Below, in pieces: positions 25,115 through 35,168 of a stretch of 64,000 nucleotides of DNA; positions within the stretch are counted from its first letter, which is position 1; every line of letters begins with the position of its first letter. A program made the position numbers and the translations under genes. The notes beneath the pieces were generated by a model that was given only the letters and a program-made list of their open reading frames with translations, made no database searches and was not told the DNA's origin. This stretch comes from Angustibacter luteus (GTDB taxonomy: Bacteria > Actinomycetota > Actinomycetes > Actinomycetales > Angustibacteraceae), in assembly GCF_039541115.1 (NCBI RefSeq), contig NZ_BAABFP010000002.1:744001-808000 (forward strand), given 5' to 3'.

Positions 25115-25190
25115 GTCGGCGGGCGGGGTCGGCGGGCGGGGTCGGCGGGCGGGGTCGGCGGGCGGGGTCGGCGGGCCGGGGTCAGCGGGC
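25115..25190. repeat. Tandem 13-bp repeat, about five and a half copies
   Basis: Copies of the unit GTCGGCGGGCGGG start at 25115, 25128, 25141, 25154 and 25167, then a degenerate copy with one extra base starts at 25181. The array abuts the cdd stop codon (25182-25184). The number is likely to vary between strains by slippage. It is not a CRISPR: there are no spacers. Confidence 0.85.
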
Positions 25191-25589
25191 GAGGTCGGGC
25201 GCGCCGAACGCATCGGGCAGGACGTCACTCATCGGCTTGATGCCGGACGACGTGTCCACCAGGCAGTCCGGGCCGCCGTTCTCCCAGAGCAGCTGGCGGC
25301 ACCGACCACACGCCATCAGTGGGTCGCCGTTGCGGTCGACGCAGGCGACGGCGACCAGCCGGCCACCGCCGGTGACGTGCAGCTGGCTGACCATGCCGCA
25401 CTCGGCGCACAGCGCGACGCCGTAGGCCGCGTTCTCGACGTTGCAGCCGACCACCACGCGACCGTCGTCCACCAGGCCGGCCACGCCCACCGGGAAGCCG
25501 GAGTACGGCGCGTAGGCGTGCGTCATGGCGTCCCGGGCGGCGGTACGCAGCGCGTCCCAGTCCACGTCCGGCCCGACCACGTCGGCCAC
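25182..25589 (-). CDS. cdd: Cytidine deaminase
   Basis: 135 residues, a tetrameric-type cytidine deaminase. The zinc site is visible: CAECG supplies a cysteine and the proton-shuttle glutamate, and ACGRC the other two cysteines; here the usual proline of P-C-x-x-C is alanine. NVENAAYG binds the nucleoside. It converts (deoxy)cytidine to (deoxy)uridine for DeoA. GTG start at 25589; only one base separates it from the permease stop upstream, so it is the last gene of the nucleoside-importer operon before the repeat region. Confidence 0.95.
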   Translation of the reverse strand: MADVVGPDVDWDALRTAARDAMTHAYAPYSGFPVGVAGLVDDGRVVVGCNVENAAYGVALCAECGMVSQLHVTGGGRLVAVACVDRNGDPLMACGRCRQLLWENGGPDCLVDTSSGIKPMSDVLPDAFGAPDLAR

Positions 25590-25590
25590 C

Positions 25591-26871
25591 TCAGCCGCCC
25601 TCTCCGCGCCGGTACGGCAACCCGTCCGCCGCGGGCATCCGCAACCGCTGCGCCGACAGGCTCAGCACCAGCAGCGTCGCGACGTACGGCGTCATGCCGG
25701 TGAAGTCGTCCGGCACGGCGGTCGTGGTGGCGTACCAGACGAAGAGCCCGACCGCGCAGGCCGCCGCGACCAGGGTGCTGGCGACGTTCGCCCGGCGCAG
25801 GACCCGCCAGACCACGATGCCGAGCAGGATCAGCGCGAGCAGCAGCAGCAGCGCGTGCACGCTCTCGCCGCCGCGCCGCAGCTGCAGCGCGTCCGTGTAG
25901 CCGAACAGCGTCGAGCCGGCCAGCAGCCCGCCGGGCCGCCAGTTGCCGAAGATCATGGCGGCCAGACCGATGTAGCCTCGCCCACCGGTCTGCCCGTCCC
26001 GGTAGATGCTGGCGGCCACCTCGGCGAGGTAGACGCCGCCGAAGCCGGCGAACGCGCCCGAGGCGATCACCGCGGCGTACTTGTAGCGGTAGACGTTCAC
26101 GCCGAGGGACTCGGCGGCCACCGGGCTCTCACCGCAGCTGCGCAGCCGCAGGCCGAACGCCGTGCGCCACAGGATGAAGAACGTCCCGATGACCAGGGCG
26201 AGCGCCAGGATCGTAAACAGCGAGACGTTGGTGGTCAGGCCGCGCACGACCCCCGCCAGGTCGGACACGAACAACCAGTGCTTGGCCTCGACGTCCTTCA
26301 GCCAGTCCGAGACGCCGGGCACGGTGAACGACGGCGGGCTGTCGATGTACGGCGACTGGGTCTTGCCGCCGCCGGGCTTGCCGACGAAGGCCAGACCCGA
26401 CAGGTACTTGACCAGGCCGGCCGCCAGCAGGTTCAGCGCGACGCCGGACACGATGTGGTCGACCGTGAAGGTCACCGTCGCCACCGCGTGCAGCAGGCCG
26501 CCGAGCGCGCCGAACAGCACGCCGCACACCAGCCCGGCCCACGGGCCCCACTGGTAGCCGCCGAAGCCGGCGCCCCACGTGCCGAAGATCATCATGCCCT
26601 CGAGGCCGATGTTCACCACGCCCGCGCGCTCGGCCCACAGGCCACCGAGGCCGGCCATCGCGATCGGCACGGCGAGCACCAGGGTGGCCGACACGGTTCC
26701 GCTGGAGTCGATGTCGTTGGCGCCCGTGATGACCCGCACCAGCGACATCAGCACCATGCCGCCGGCGAGCGCCAGCAGCAGGGTCACCGGGGTGACCCGG
26801 CTGCGCTTGCGGCCGGACTCGGTGTGCGCGGGGACCGGTGCGCCTGCGGCCTCGGCGATGTCGATGCTCAT
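25591..26871 (-). CDS. Nucleoside ABC transporter permease (second subunit)
   Basis: 426 residues with eight to ten predicted helices. WAERAGVVNIGLEGMMIFG is the hallmark of the BMP-linked nucleoside/guanosine permease family (YufQ/NupQ-like). The first 28 residues are a polar cytoplasmic extension. It forms the channel with the permease encoded upstream. ATG at 26871 overlaps the other permease's stop by four bases. Confidence 0.92.
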   Translation of the reverse strand: MSIDIAEAAGAPVPAHTESGRKRSRVTPVTLLLALAGGMVLMSLVRVITGANDIDSSGTVSATLVLAVPIAMAGLGGLWAERAGVVNIGLEGMMIFGTWGAGFGGYQWGPWAGLVCGVLFGALGGLLHAVATVTFTVDHIVSGVALNLLAAGLVKYLSGLAFVGKPGGGKTQSPYIDSPPSFTVPGVSDWLKDVEAKHWLFVSDLAGVVRGLTTNVSLFTILALALVIGTFFILWRTAFGLRLRSCGESPVAAESLGVNVYRYKYAAVIASGAFAGFGGVYLAEVAASIYRDGQTGGRGYIGLAAMIFGNWRPGGLLAGSTLFGYTDALQLRRGGESVHALLLLLALILLGIVVWRVLRRANVASTLVAAACAVGLFVWYATTTAVPDDFTGMTPYVATLLVLSLSAQRLRMPAADGLPYRRGEGG

Positions 26872-27995
26872 GCCGTCACCTCCTGCGCCGCGGTGCCGGG
26901 ACCGGCCGTGAGCTGTTCAGCCACCCGCCGTTGCTCGCGGGCCACGCCGTAGCGGCGGACCAGCTCGTAGGCCACGACGACGGCGAACGTGATGATGCCC
27001 TGCATCACCACGACGATCTCCGGCGCGACGCCGGCGATGATCTGCAGCGGGTTGCTGGAGGTGTTCAGGTAGGCGAAGAACAGCGCCGCGATCGCCACCC
27101 CGATCGGCGAGTTGCGGCCGACCAGGGCGATGGCGATGCCGGTGAAGCCGATGCCGGCCGGGAACGACAGGTCGTACTGGTAGGTCTTGCCGAGCAGCTC
27201 GGGCAGCCCCACCAACCCGGCGATCGCCCCGCTGAGGGCCATCGAGATGAGCACCATCCGCTTGACGTTGACGCCGCTGGCGACGGCGGCCGTCGCCGAC
27301 CGGCCGGTCGCGCGCAGGTCGAAGCCGAACCGGGTGCGGCCCAGCAGGTACCAGTAGCCGAAGCCGACCAGGATCGCGACGAACACGAAGCCGTAGGTCT
27401 GCACCGGGACGTCGGGCACCAGGGTGATGCCGGGCATCCGACCGGACAACGGGATCTCCTTGGTGGAGATGTTGTTGCTGGCCGGTTCGCCCGAGGCGAC
27501 CTTGCGCAGCAGGTAGGCCAGCAGGTAGCCGGCGATGGCGTTCAGCATGATCGTCGAGATGACCTCACTGACCCCGCGGCCGACCTTGAGCAGACCGGCG
27601 ATCGACGCCCACGCGGCACCGACCACCATCGCGACGACGATGATCACCAGCAGGTGCAGCGGGCGCGGCAGGTCCAGCCAGGAGCCGACGACCGCGGCGG
27701 CGAACACGGCCATCCGGTACTGGCCGTCGACCCCGATGTTGAACAGGTTCATCCGGAAGCCGATGGCCACCGCGATCGCGGACAGGTAGTACGTCGTGCC
27801 CAGGTTGACCGTCTGGAGCAGCGTGCGGGTCATGGCGTGCGGCTGGCCGCTGCCGAAGATCAGGGTCTTCCAGGTCAGCCAGACCGGGTCGCCCGCGACC
27901 AGCAGGATCACGCTGGTGACCAGCACCGAGAACGCGACGGCCAGCAGCGGCGCGGCCAGGGCCAGGCCGATGCGGTTCAGGTCGAGCCTCTTCAT
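26868..27995 (-). CDS. Nucleoside ABC transporter permease (first subunit)
   Basis: 375 residues, about nine predicted helices. GFRMNLFNIGVDGQYRM is the family signature (N-I-G-x-[ED]-G-Q) of the YufP/NupP-type permease. Together with the neighbouring permease, the dual-cassette ATPase and the BMP lipoprotein it makes a complete nucleoside importer of the branched-chain-permease superfamily. ATG at 27995 overlaps the ATPase stop by four bases; there is an AGGAGG just upstream in the ATPase end. Confidence 0.92.
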   Translation of the reverse strand: MKRLDLNRIGLALAAPLLAVAFSVLVTSVILLVAGDPVWLTWKTLIFGSGQPHAMTRTLLQTVNLGTTYYLSAIAVAIGFRMNLFNIGVDGQYRMAVFAAAVVGSWLDLPRPLHLLVIIVVAMVVGAAWASIAGLLKVGRGVSEVISTIMLNAIAGYLLAYLLRKVASGEPASNNISTKEIPLSGRMPGITLVPDVPVQTYGFVFVAILVGFGYWYLLGRTRFGFDLRATGRSATAAVASGVNVKRMVLISMALSGAIAGLVGLPELLGKTYQYDLSFPAGIGFTGIAIALVGRNSPIGVAIAALFFAYLNTSSNPLQIIAGVAPEIVVVMQGIITFAVVVAYELVRRYGVAREQRRVAEQLTAGPGTAAQEVTA

Positions 27996-29566
27996 GCCTG
28001 GTCCTCCTGGCCGTCCTGGCGGTCGCTCGCGTCGGCGCCGGTCATGGCGGAGCCGAGCTGCTCGGGGGTCACGTTCGCGGGGTCGAACTGGCCGACGAAC
28101 CGGCCGCGCAGGATCACCTCGATCGTGTCGGACAGACCGATCAGCTCGTCCAGGTCCGCCGAGATCAGCAGGACGGCCAGCCCGGCCGAGCGGGCCGCCC
28201 GGATGTGCTCCCAGATCGCGGCCTGCGCGCCGACGTCGACGCCGCGGGTGGGGTGCGCGGCGAGCAGCACCACGGGCTCACCGGACAGCTCGCGACCGAC
28301 GATGAGCTTCTGCTGGTTGCCACCGGACAGCGCGTGCGCCGTCACGTCGATGCCCGGCGTCCGGACGTCGAACTCGCGCACGATGCGCTCGGTGTCCGCG
28401 CGGGCCCCCGAGCGGTTGATCAGCGGCCCGCGGGACGACGGGGGCTGGGTCTGGTGACCGAGGATGCGGTTCTCCCACAGCGGGGCCTCCAGCATCAGTC
28501 CCTGCCGGTGCCGGTCCTCCGGGATGAAACCGATGCCGGACTCGCGGCGCCGCCGGGTGGACCAGTCGGTGATGTCCACCTCGCCGAGCGTGATCGCGCC
28601 GGTCTCGGGCAGCCGTAGGCCCATCAGCGCGTCCACCAGCTCACCCTGGCCGTTGCCCTCGACGCCGGCGATGCCCAGCACCTCGCCGCGGTGGATGGTG
28701 AAGTCGATGCCCTCCAGGACGGCGCGCTCGCCGACCCGCAGGGTGAGGTCGCGCACCGACAGCATCGGGACGTCGGTGACGGTCGACTCGCGGGTCTGCG
28801 GGCTGGGCAGCTCGCTGCCCACCATGAGCTCGGCCAGCTGCCGGGACGTCGTCTGCTGCGGGTCCACGGTCGCCACGGTCTCGCCGCGGCGCACCACGGT
28901 GATGTCGTCCGCGACCGACAGCACCTCGTCGAGCTTGTGCGAGATGAAGATGACGGTCAGGCCCTCGGACTTCAGCTCGCGCAGGTTGGCGAACAGCTCG
29001 TCGACCTCCTGCGGCACCAGCACCGCGGTGGGCTCGTCCAGGATCAGCGTGTTCGCCCCGCGGTAGAGCACCTTGAGGATCTCGACGCGCTGCCGGTCGC
29101 CCACGCCGAGCTCCTCGACGAGGACGTCGGGGTCGACGTCCAGGCCGTACGACCCGCTGATCTCCCGGATCTTCGCGCGGGCCCGGTCCCCGATGCCGAA
29201 GAGGCTCTCCGCGCCGAGGGCCACGTTCTCCAGCACCGTGAGGTTGTCGGCCAGCATGAAGTGCTGGTAGACCATGCCGATCCCGTGCGAGATGGCGTCG
29301 CTGGGCGAGCTGAAGACGACCGACTGACCGGCGACCTCGATGGTGCCCTCGTCGGGGCGCTGCACGCCGTACAGGATCTTCATCAGCGTCGACTTGCCGG
29401 CGCCGTTCTCGCCGACCACCGCGTGCACGGTGCCCTTGCGGACCTCGATGTTGACGTCGTGGTTGGCGACGACCCCCGGGAATCTCTTGGTGATCCCGGT
29501 CAGCCGGACGGCCAGGTCGCCGGCCGCGGCAGGCGGTGTCTGGGTGGCATCGGTTGCGGTGGACAG
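27992..29566 (-). CDS. Nucleoside ABC transporter ATP-binding protein, probable CTG start
   Basis: About 524 residues with two ATPase cassettes, as in RbsA/YufO. Cassette 1: Walker A VGENGAGKSTLMK and Walker B LILDEPTAVL; the second has GVEGNGQGELVD (a degenerate Walker A) and LSGGNQQKLIVGREL. The reading frame is open back to a stop at 29594-29596 but contains no ATG, GTG or TTG before GTG 29428, which would remove the first beta-strand. CTG at 29566 has a perfect GAGGAGG five bases upstream and gives the expected N-terminus (STATDATQTPP...LTGITKRFPG). I therefore place the start there. Confidence 0.88.
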   Translation of the reverse strand: MSTATDATQTPPAAAGDLAVRLTGITKRFPGVVANHDVNIEVRKGTVHAVVGENGAGKSTLMKILYGVQRPDEGTIEVAGQSVVFSSPSDAISHGIGMVYQHFMLADNLTVLENVALGAESLFGIGDRARAKIREISGSYGLDVDPDVLVEELGVGDRQRVEILKVLYRGANTLILDEPTAVLVPQEVDELFANLRELKSEGLTVIFISHKLDEVLSVADDITVVRRGETVATVDPQQTTSRQLAELMVGSELPSPQTRESTVTDVPMLSVRDLTLRVGERAVLEGIDFTIHRGEVLGIAGVEGNGQGELVDALMGLRLPETGAITLGEVDITDWSTRRRRESGIGFIPEDRHRQGLMLEAPLWENRILGHQTQPPSSRGPLINRSGARADTERIVREFDVRTPGIDVTAHALSGGNQQKLIVGRELSGEPVVLLAAHPTRGVDVGAQAAIWEHIRAARSAGLAVLLISADLDELIGLSDTIEVILRGRFVGQFDPANVTPEQLGSAMTGADASDRQDGQEDQA

Positions 29567-29614
29567 GACGTCCTCCTCGAGGTCTCGGGCACGTCATTGG
29601 CCCGGGCGGAAACG

Positions 29615-29648
29615 GGTCCGGGGCGACGCTACCGCGCCGCCCCGGACC
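29615..29648 (-). terminator. Stem-loop between the BMP lipoprotein gene and the ATPase gene
   Basis: GGTCCGGGGCG (29615-29625) and CGCCCCGGACC (29638-29648) form an 11-base-pair perfect stem with a 12-base loop in the 135-base gap downstream of the BMP gene. In many solute-binding-protein operons such a stem lowers read-through so that the binding protein is made in excess over the membrane parts. No T-run follows, so it would be a leaky terminator or a 3' stabiliser. Confidence 0.6.
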
Positions 29649-29701
29649 GTGGTCAGGCGTTGAGCACGAGCACGTCCGAGGACGGGCCCGCGACGATCAG
29701 G

Positions 29702-30751
29702 TCACGGAGTGGTGGGAACCGTGATCTTGCCGTCGATGATGTCCTGCTTCGCCTTGTCGACGTCGGCCTTGATGTCGTCCACGTGGCCACCGGTGGTGGC
29801 GTAGTCGACGCCGCCCTTCTTCAGGTCGTAGACCTGGTCGCCACCCTTGACGGTGCCGTCCTGGTTCGCCTTGATGAAGTCGAACACGGCCACGTCGACC
29901 TTCTTGAGCATCGACGAGATGATGACGTCGCGGACGCTCGCGTCAGCGGTCAGGGCCTGGTCGGAGTCGACCCCGATGGCCGAGGCGCCGGCAGCCTTGC
30001 ACGCCTCGAACACGCCGCCACCGGAACCGCCGGCCGCCGCGTAGATGACGTCAGCGCCAGCGTCGAGCTGACCCTGCGCGGCCGTCTTGCCCTTGGCCGG
30101 GTCGGAGAAGCCCGAGAAGTCCGGCGGCTGGGTCAGGTACTTGACCTGGATCTTGATGTCCGGGTTGACCGACTTGGCCCCGGCGACGTAGCCGGCCTCG
30201 AACTTCTGGATCAGCGGCACCTGGACGCCACCGATGAAGCCGATGTTGCCGGACTTGGACTTCTTCGCGGCGATGACGCCGACCAGGTACGAGCCCTCGT
30301 TCTCGGCGAACAGCAGGCTGGTTACGTTGGCGGGGGTCTTGTCGCCCTTGGCGCTGTCCACGATCGCGAACTTGGCGTCCGGGAACTCCGCGGCGACCTT
30401 GTCGACCGCACCGGCGTACGCGAAGCCGACCGCGACGACCGGGTTGTAGCCGGCCTGGGCCAGCGTGCGCAGACGGTCCTCCTTGGCGGACTCGGACTCA
30501 CCGGTGGTGGCCTCGGCCTCCTGGGCGGTGACGCCGAGGTCCGACTTGGCCTTGTCCAGACCGGCGGCGGCGGCGTCGTTGAACGACTGGTCGCCACGGC
30601 CGCCGATGTCGTACGCGAGACCGACCTTCAGGGCGCTCTTGGTGCTCGAGCTGGTGCTGCCGCTCGAGCTGGTGTCATCGCTGCTGCCGCACGCGGCCAG
30701 AGCGAGTGCGGCCACCGAGGTGACAGCAACGATCTTCATCACCCGACGCAA
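29702..30751 (-). CDS. BMP family nucleoside-binding lipoprotein
   Basis: 349 residues. The signal ends in the lipobox A-L-A-A-C, followed by a Ser/Thr/Gly-rich linker, then the basic-membrane-protein (PnrA/Med) fold with GLAYDIGGRGDQSFND at its start, GFAYAGAVDKVA and FIGGVQVPLIQKFEAGY. BMP proteins bind purine and pyrimidine nucleosides for the adjacent ABC importer. I prefer TTG at 30751 because AAGGAG lies six bases upstream of it; ATG at 30766 is in frame but has no ribosome site. First gene of the leftward importer-cdd operon. Confidence 0.92.
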   Translation of the reverse strand: MRRVMKIVAVTSVAALALAACGSSDDTSSSGSTSSSTKSALKVGLAYDIGGRGDQSFNDAAAAGLDKAKSDLGVTAQEAEATTGESESAKEDRLRTLAQAGYNPVVAVGFAYAGAVDKVAAEFPDAKFAIVDSAKGDKTPANVTSLLFAENEGSYLVGVIAAKKSKSGNIGFIGGVQVPLIQKFEAGYVAGAKSVNPDIKIQVKYLTQPPDFSGFSDPAKGKTAAQGQLDAGADVIYAAAGGSGGGVFEACKAAGASAIGVDSDQALTADASVRDVIISSMLKKVDVAVFDFIKANQDGTVKGGDQVYDLKKGGVDYATTGGHVDDIKADVDKAKQDIIDGKITVPTTP

Positions 30752-30903
30752 GGGTGTCTCCTTCATTCAATGCCTCGTGGAGGTGACCACTGGAGGCGGG
30801 GATGGTGGAGCCGATACCTGGTGGACCACCCGGCTCAACTCGCAGGGATGCTACCTGGGCTGGCTGGGTGCTGTCCGCCTCAGACGGTGCAGTATCCGAA
30901 CTG

Positions 30904-32145
30904 TTACCGGGTGGTCACGTCGTCAAGTGTTGACGTGGACCGGCTCGCGTCGTCCAGCGCGCCGAGCCCCGCGCGAGCGAGCAGCTGCGCCCCGACCGGG
31001 ACGGCGGCGTCGTCGACGCGAAGGTTGCCCTGGTGCAGGTCGAATGTCGGACCGCCGGGGGTTCGGGTGCCCAACCGGGCCATCGCGCCGGGCACCGACT
31101 CCAGGTACCAGGCGAAGTCCTCGCCGCCCAGGCTCTGCTCGGTGCCGACCAGCGCGCCGGCCCCGACCACCTGGCCGGCCGCGGCGGCCAGCCGCCGGGC
31201 GGCCCGCGGGTCGTTGACCACCGGCGGGACGCCGCGCACGTGCTCGACCTCGGGGGTCACGCCGTACGGTGCGACGACGGCGCGCACCACCTCGTTCACG
31301 ATGTCCTGAGCGGCCGCCCAGGCGCGGATGTCGAGCACTCGAAGCGTGCCCTCGACCTCACCGAACGCCGGGATCACGTTGGCCGCCGAGCCCGCGCCGA
31401 TGCGGCCCCAGACCATGCTGGCGCCGGCCCGCGGGTCCAGCCGGCGCGACAGCGCGGCCGGCACCTCGGTGACGACCTTCGCGAGCGCGAAGGTGAGGTC
31501 CTGGGTGAGGTGCGGCCGGGACGTGTGCCCGCCCTTGCCGCGCAGCCGCACGGTCACCTGGTCCGTCGCCGCGGTGATCGGGCCCTCGCGCAGCCCGATC
31601 GTCCCGACGTCGATCGAGGGGTCGCAGTGCAACGCGAAGATGCTTCGGACGTCGTCCAGCACCCCGTGCGCGACCAGGTCGAGCGCTCCGCCGGGCATGA
31701 CCTCCTCGGCGGGCTGGAACAGCAGCCGGACCCGGCCGGGCAGCGGGCTCACGCGGTGCTGCTCGGCCAGCGCCAGGCCGGCGCCGAGCAGCGCGGCGGT
31801 GTGCACGTCGTGACCGCAGGCGTGCGCCACGCCGTCCACGGTGGAGCGCCACGGGTCGGTGGTCTCGTCCTCCAGCGGGAGCGCGTCCAGGTCGGCCCGC
31901 AGGGCGACGACGGGGCCGTCCGAGTCCGGGTGGCCGACCTCGGCGACCAGCCCGCTGCGCGGCAGCCCCTGGACGGCGATGCCGGCCTTCTCCAGCCGGG
32001 TGGCGACGACGTCGCAGGTCCGCACCTCCAGCCAGGACGGCTCGGGGTGGGCGTGCAGGTCACGCCGGACGTCGACCAGCTCGGTGGCGAGGTCCGCCAC
32101 GATCTGGGATGTCGAGAGCGCAGAGTGCTGGGCGTCGGGAGTCAC
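30904..32145 (-). CDS. M20-family amidohydrolase
   Basis: 413 residues. RRDLHAHPEPSW begins the family, and the metal/catalytic motifs ALRADLDALPL, GHDVHTAALLG, QPAEEVMPGGA and the late EDFAWYLE are all present. The family hydrolyses N-acyl amino acids, hippurate-like compounds or peptidoglycan-derived peptides. Which one cannot be said. GTG at 32145. It precedes the BMP operon on the same strand with a 150-base gap, so it probably has a separate promoter or a shared upstream one with the mutase gene. Confidence 0.9.
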   Translation of the reverse strand: MTPDAQHSALSTSQIVADLATELVDVRRDLHAHPEPSWLEVRTCDVVATRLEKAGIAVQGLPRSGLVAEVGHPDSDGPVVALRADLDALPLEDETTDPWRSTVDGVAHACGHDVHTAALLGAGLALAEQHRVSPLPGRVRLLFQPAEEVMPGGALDLVAHGVLDDVRSIFALHCDPSIDVGTIGLREGPITAATDQVTVRLRGKGGHTSRPHLTQDLTFALAKVVTEVPAALSRRLDPRAGASMVWGRIGAGSAANVIPAFGEVEGTLRVLDIRAWAAAQDIVNEVVRAVVAPYGVTPEVEHVRGVPPVVNDPRAARRLAAAAGQVVGAGALVGTEQSLGGEDFAWYLESVPGAMARLGTRTPGGPTFDLHQGNLRVDDAAVPVGAQLLARAGLGALDDASRSTSTLDDVTTR

Positions 32146-32162
32146 GATGTGTCCAGGTTAGT

Positions 32163-33746
<1,584 letters not shown>

Positions 33747-33810
33747 CCGGGCAGGGTATCGACGCGGGCCCGCCTCGGCCCGGCCTCGTGTCCGACCTCA
33801 CACCCCCGAC

Positions 33811-33873
33811 CGCAGATAGCGGGATATCCGGGGTTTTGGGACGCGAATGAGCCCGAAGAGCGGGCTATCTGCG
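33811..33873. repeat. Intergenic inverted repeat between mutase and manC genes
   Basis: CGCAGATAGC (33811-33820) is repeated in inverse at 33864-33873 (GCTATCTGCG). Between them is a small perfect palindrome GGATATCC at 33822-33829. Both flanking genes run leftward, so the element sits between the manC stop and the mutase start. It may be an operator, a mRNA stem or another extragenic palindrome; its sequence does not match the 25009 element. Confidence 0.5.
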
Positions 33874-33884
33874 CGGGGACGGGG

Positions 33885-34967
33885 TCAGAGGAGGTCGGTG
33901 CGGCCGGCGGCCGTGAGCCGGTCGACCACGCCCTTGACCTGCTGGGCGTGCGAGCGGGCCGCCACCAGCACCGCGTCCGGGGTGTCCACCACGACCACGT
34001 CGTGCAGCCCGATCAGCGCCACGACCCGGCCGGACGTCGTCACCACCACCCCCGTGGAGTCGGTGGCCAGCAGCTCGCCGTCCCCGATGACCTGCAGGTC
34101 GCCCGCCGGGAGCACCGTGCCGAGCGAGTCGAAGTCCCCCACGTCGTCCCAGCCAAAGGCCCCCGGCACCACGGCCACCCGTCCGGCGGCCGCCGCGGGC
34201 TCGGCCACCGCGTAGTCCACGGCCACCTTCTCGAGCTGCGGCCAGACCTCGTCGAGCACCCGCTGGCGGTCCGGGCCGTCCCAGGCGGCGCCGAGCACCC
34301 GCAGCCCCTCCGCCAGCGCCGGCCGGTACTCGGCGAGCAGGTCGAGCAGCACGGACGCCCGCGCCACGAACATCCCGGCGTTCCACCGGTAGCCCTGCGC
34401 GACGTACCCGGCGGCGGTCTCGGCGTCCGGCTTCTCGACGAACTCGGCGACGGCGAGCGCCGACGGCGCGTCCGGGACGTCGAGCGCCGCCCCCGCGCGG
34501 ATGTAGCCGAAGCCGGTGGCCGGGTGGGTCGGGGTGATGCCGATGGTGACGAGGAGCCCGGTGCGGGCCACCGCGACGGCCTCGCCGACGGCGGCGGCGA
34601 ACGCGGCGGCGTCGGCGATCACGTGGTCGGCCGCGAACGAGCCGATGACCGCCTGCGGGTCCCGGGCGTGCACGACGGCGGCGGCCAGGCCGATCGCGGC
34701 GGCGGAGTCACGCGGCGAGGGCTCGGCCAGCAGGTCGTCCAGGTCGAGCCCGGGCAGCTGACGCGCCACGGCACCGGCGTGCCCCGCACCGGTCACCACG
34801 CACACCCGGGCGGCGACGTCGTCCAGCCGGTCCCAGGTCTGCTGCAGCAGGGTGCGTCCGGTGCCGGTCAGGTCGAGCAGGAACTTGGGCTGGGCGCGGC
34901 GCGAGAGCGGCCAGAGCCGCGTCCCGGCACCGCCGGCGGGCACCACGGCGGTCAGGTCGGCGATCAC
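33885..34967 (-). CDS. manC: Mannose-1-phosphate guanylyltransferase
   Basis: 360 residues. VPAGGAGTRLWPLSRRAQPKF is the nucleotidyl-transferase signature of the ManC/GMP group, with the conserved EPSPRDSAAAIG and FVEKPD segments. It makes GDP-mannose from GTP and mannose-1-phosphate, supplying cell-wall mannans and glycolipids. No fused isomerase domain is present, as usual in actinobacteria. GTG at 34967. Divergent from sdhC across 201 bases. Confidence 0.9.
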   Translation of the reverse strand: MIADLTAVVPAGGAGTRLWPLSRRAQPKFLLDLTGTGRTLLQQTWDRLDDVAARVCVVTGAGHAGAVARQLPGLDLDDLLAEPSPRDSAAAIGLAAAVVHARDPQAVIGSFAADHVIADAAAFAAAVGEAVAVARTGLLVTIGITPTHPATGFGYIRAGAALDVPDAPSALAVAEFVEKPDAETAAGYVAQGYRWNAGMFVARASVLLDLLAEYRPALAEGLRVLGAAWDGPDRQRVLDEVWPQLEKVAVDYAVAEPAAAAGRVAVVPGAFGWDDVGDFDSLGTVLPAGDLQVIGDGELLATDSTGVVVTTSGRVVALIGLHDVVVVDTPDAVLVAARSHAQQVKGVVDRLTAAGRTDLL

Positions 34968-35060
34968 CCCGGTGACGCTATCGAACCCGGCCGCGGCGCC
35001 GGAGCCACTCTGAGGGGTTGGTCACACCCAGCCATCCCGGTGCGGCCCCAGCGGCCCCAC

Positions 35061-35074
35061 GTCACTACAGTGAC
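35061..35074. promoter_or_regulatory. Palindrome in the manC-sdhC divergent region
   Basis: GTCACTACAGTGAC is a perfect inverted repeat (GTCACT/AGTGAC) 95 bases before the sdhC start. TACAGT inside it also fits an actinobacterial -10 box (TANNNT). It may be an operator overlapping the sdh promoter. No regulator family can be named from it. Confidence 0.35.
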
Positions 35075-35168
35075 CACGTCGTGGACGTCGCCGTCCCCCG
35101 CCTCCAGCGCCATCTCAGCAGCCGTGCGGGTCGACGCGTCACCCTCCCGCCAGGCGAAAGGGAACGTC

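Noticed and set aside
25115-25190. Possible CRISPR array
   Set aside because: The 13-bp units are contiguous without spacers and no cas genes are present.
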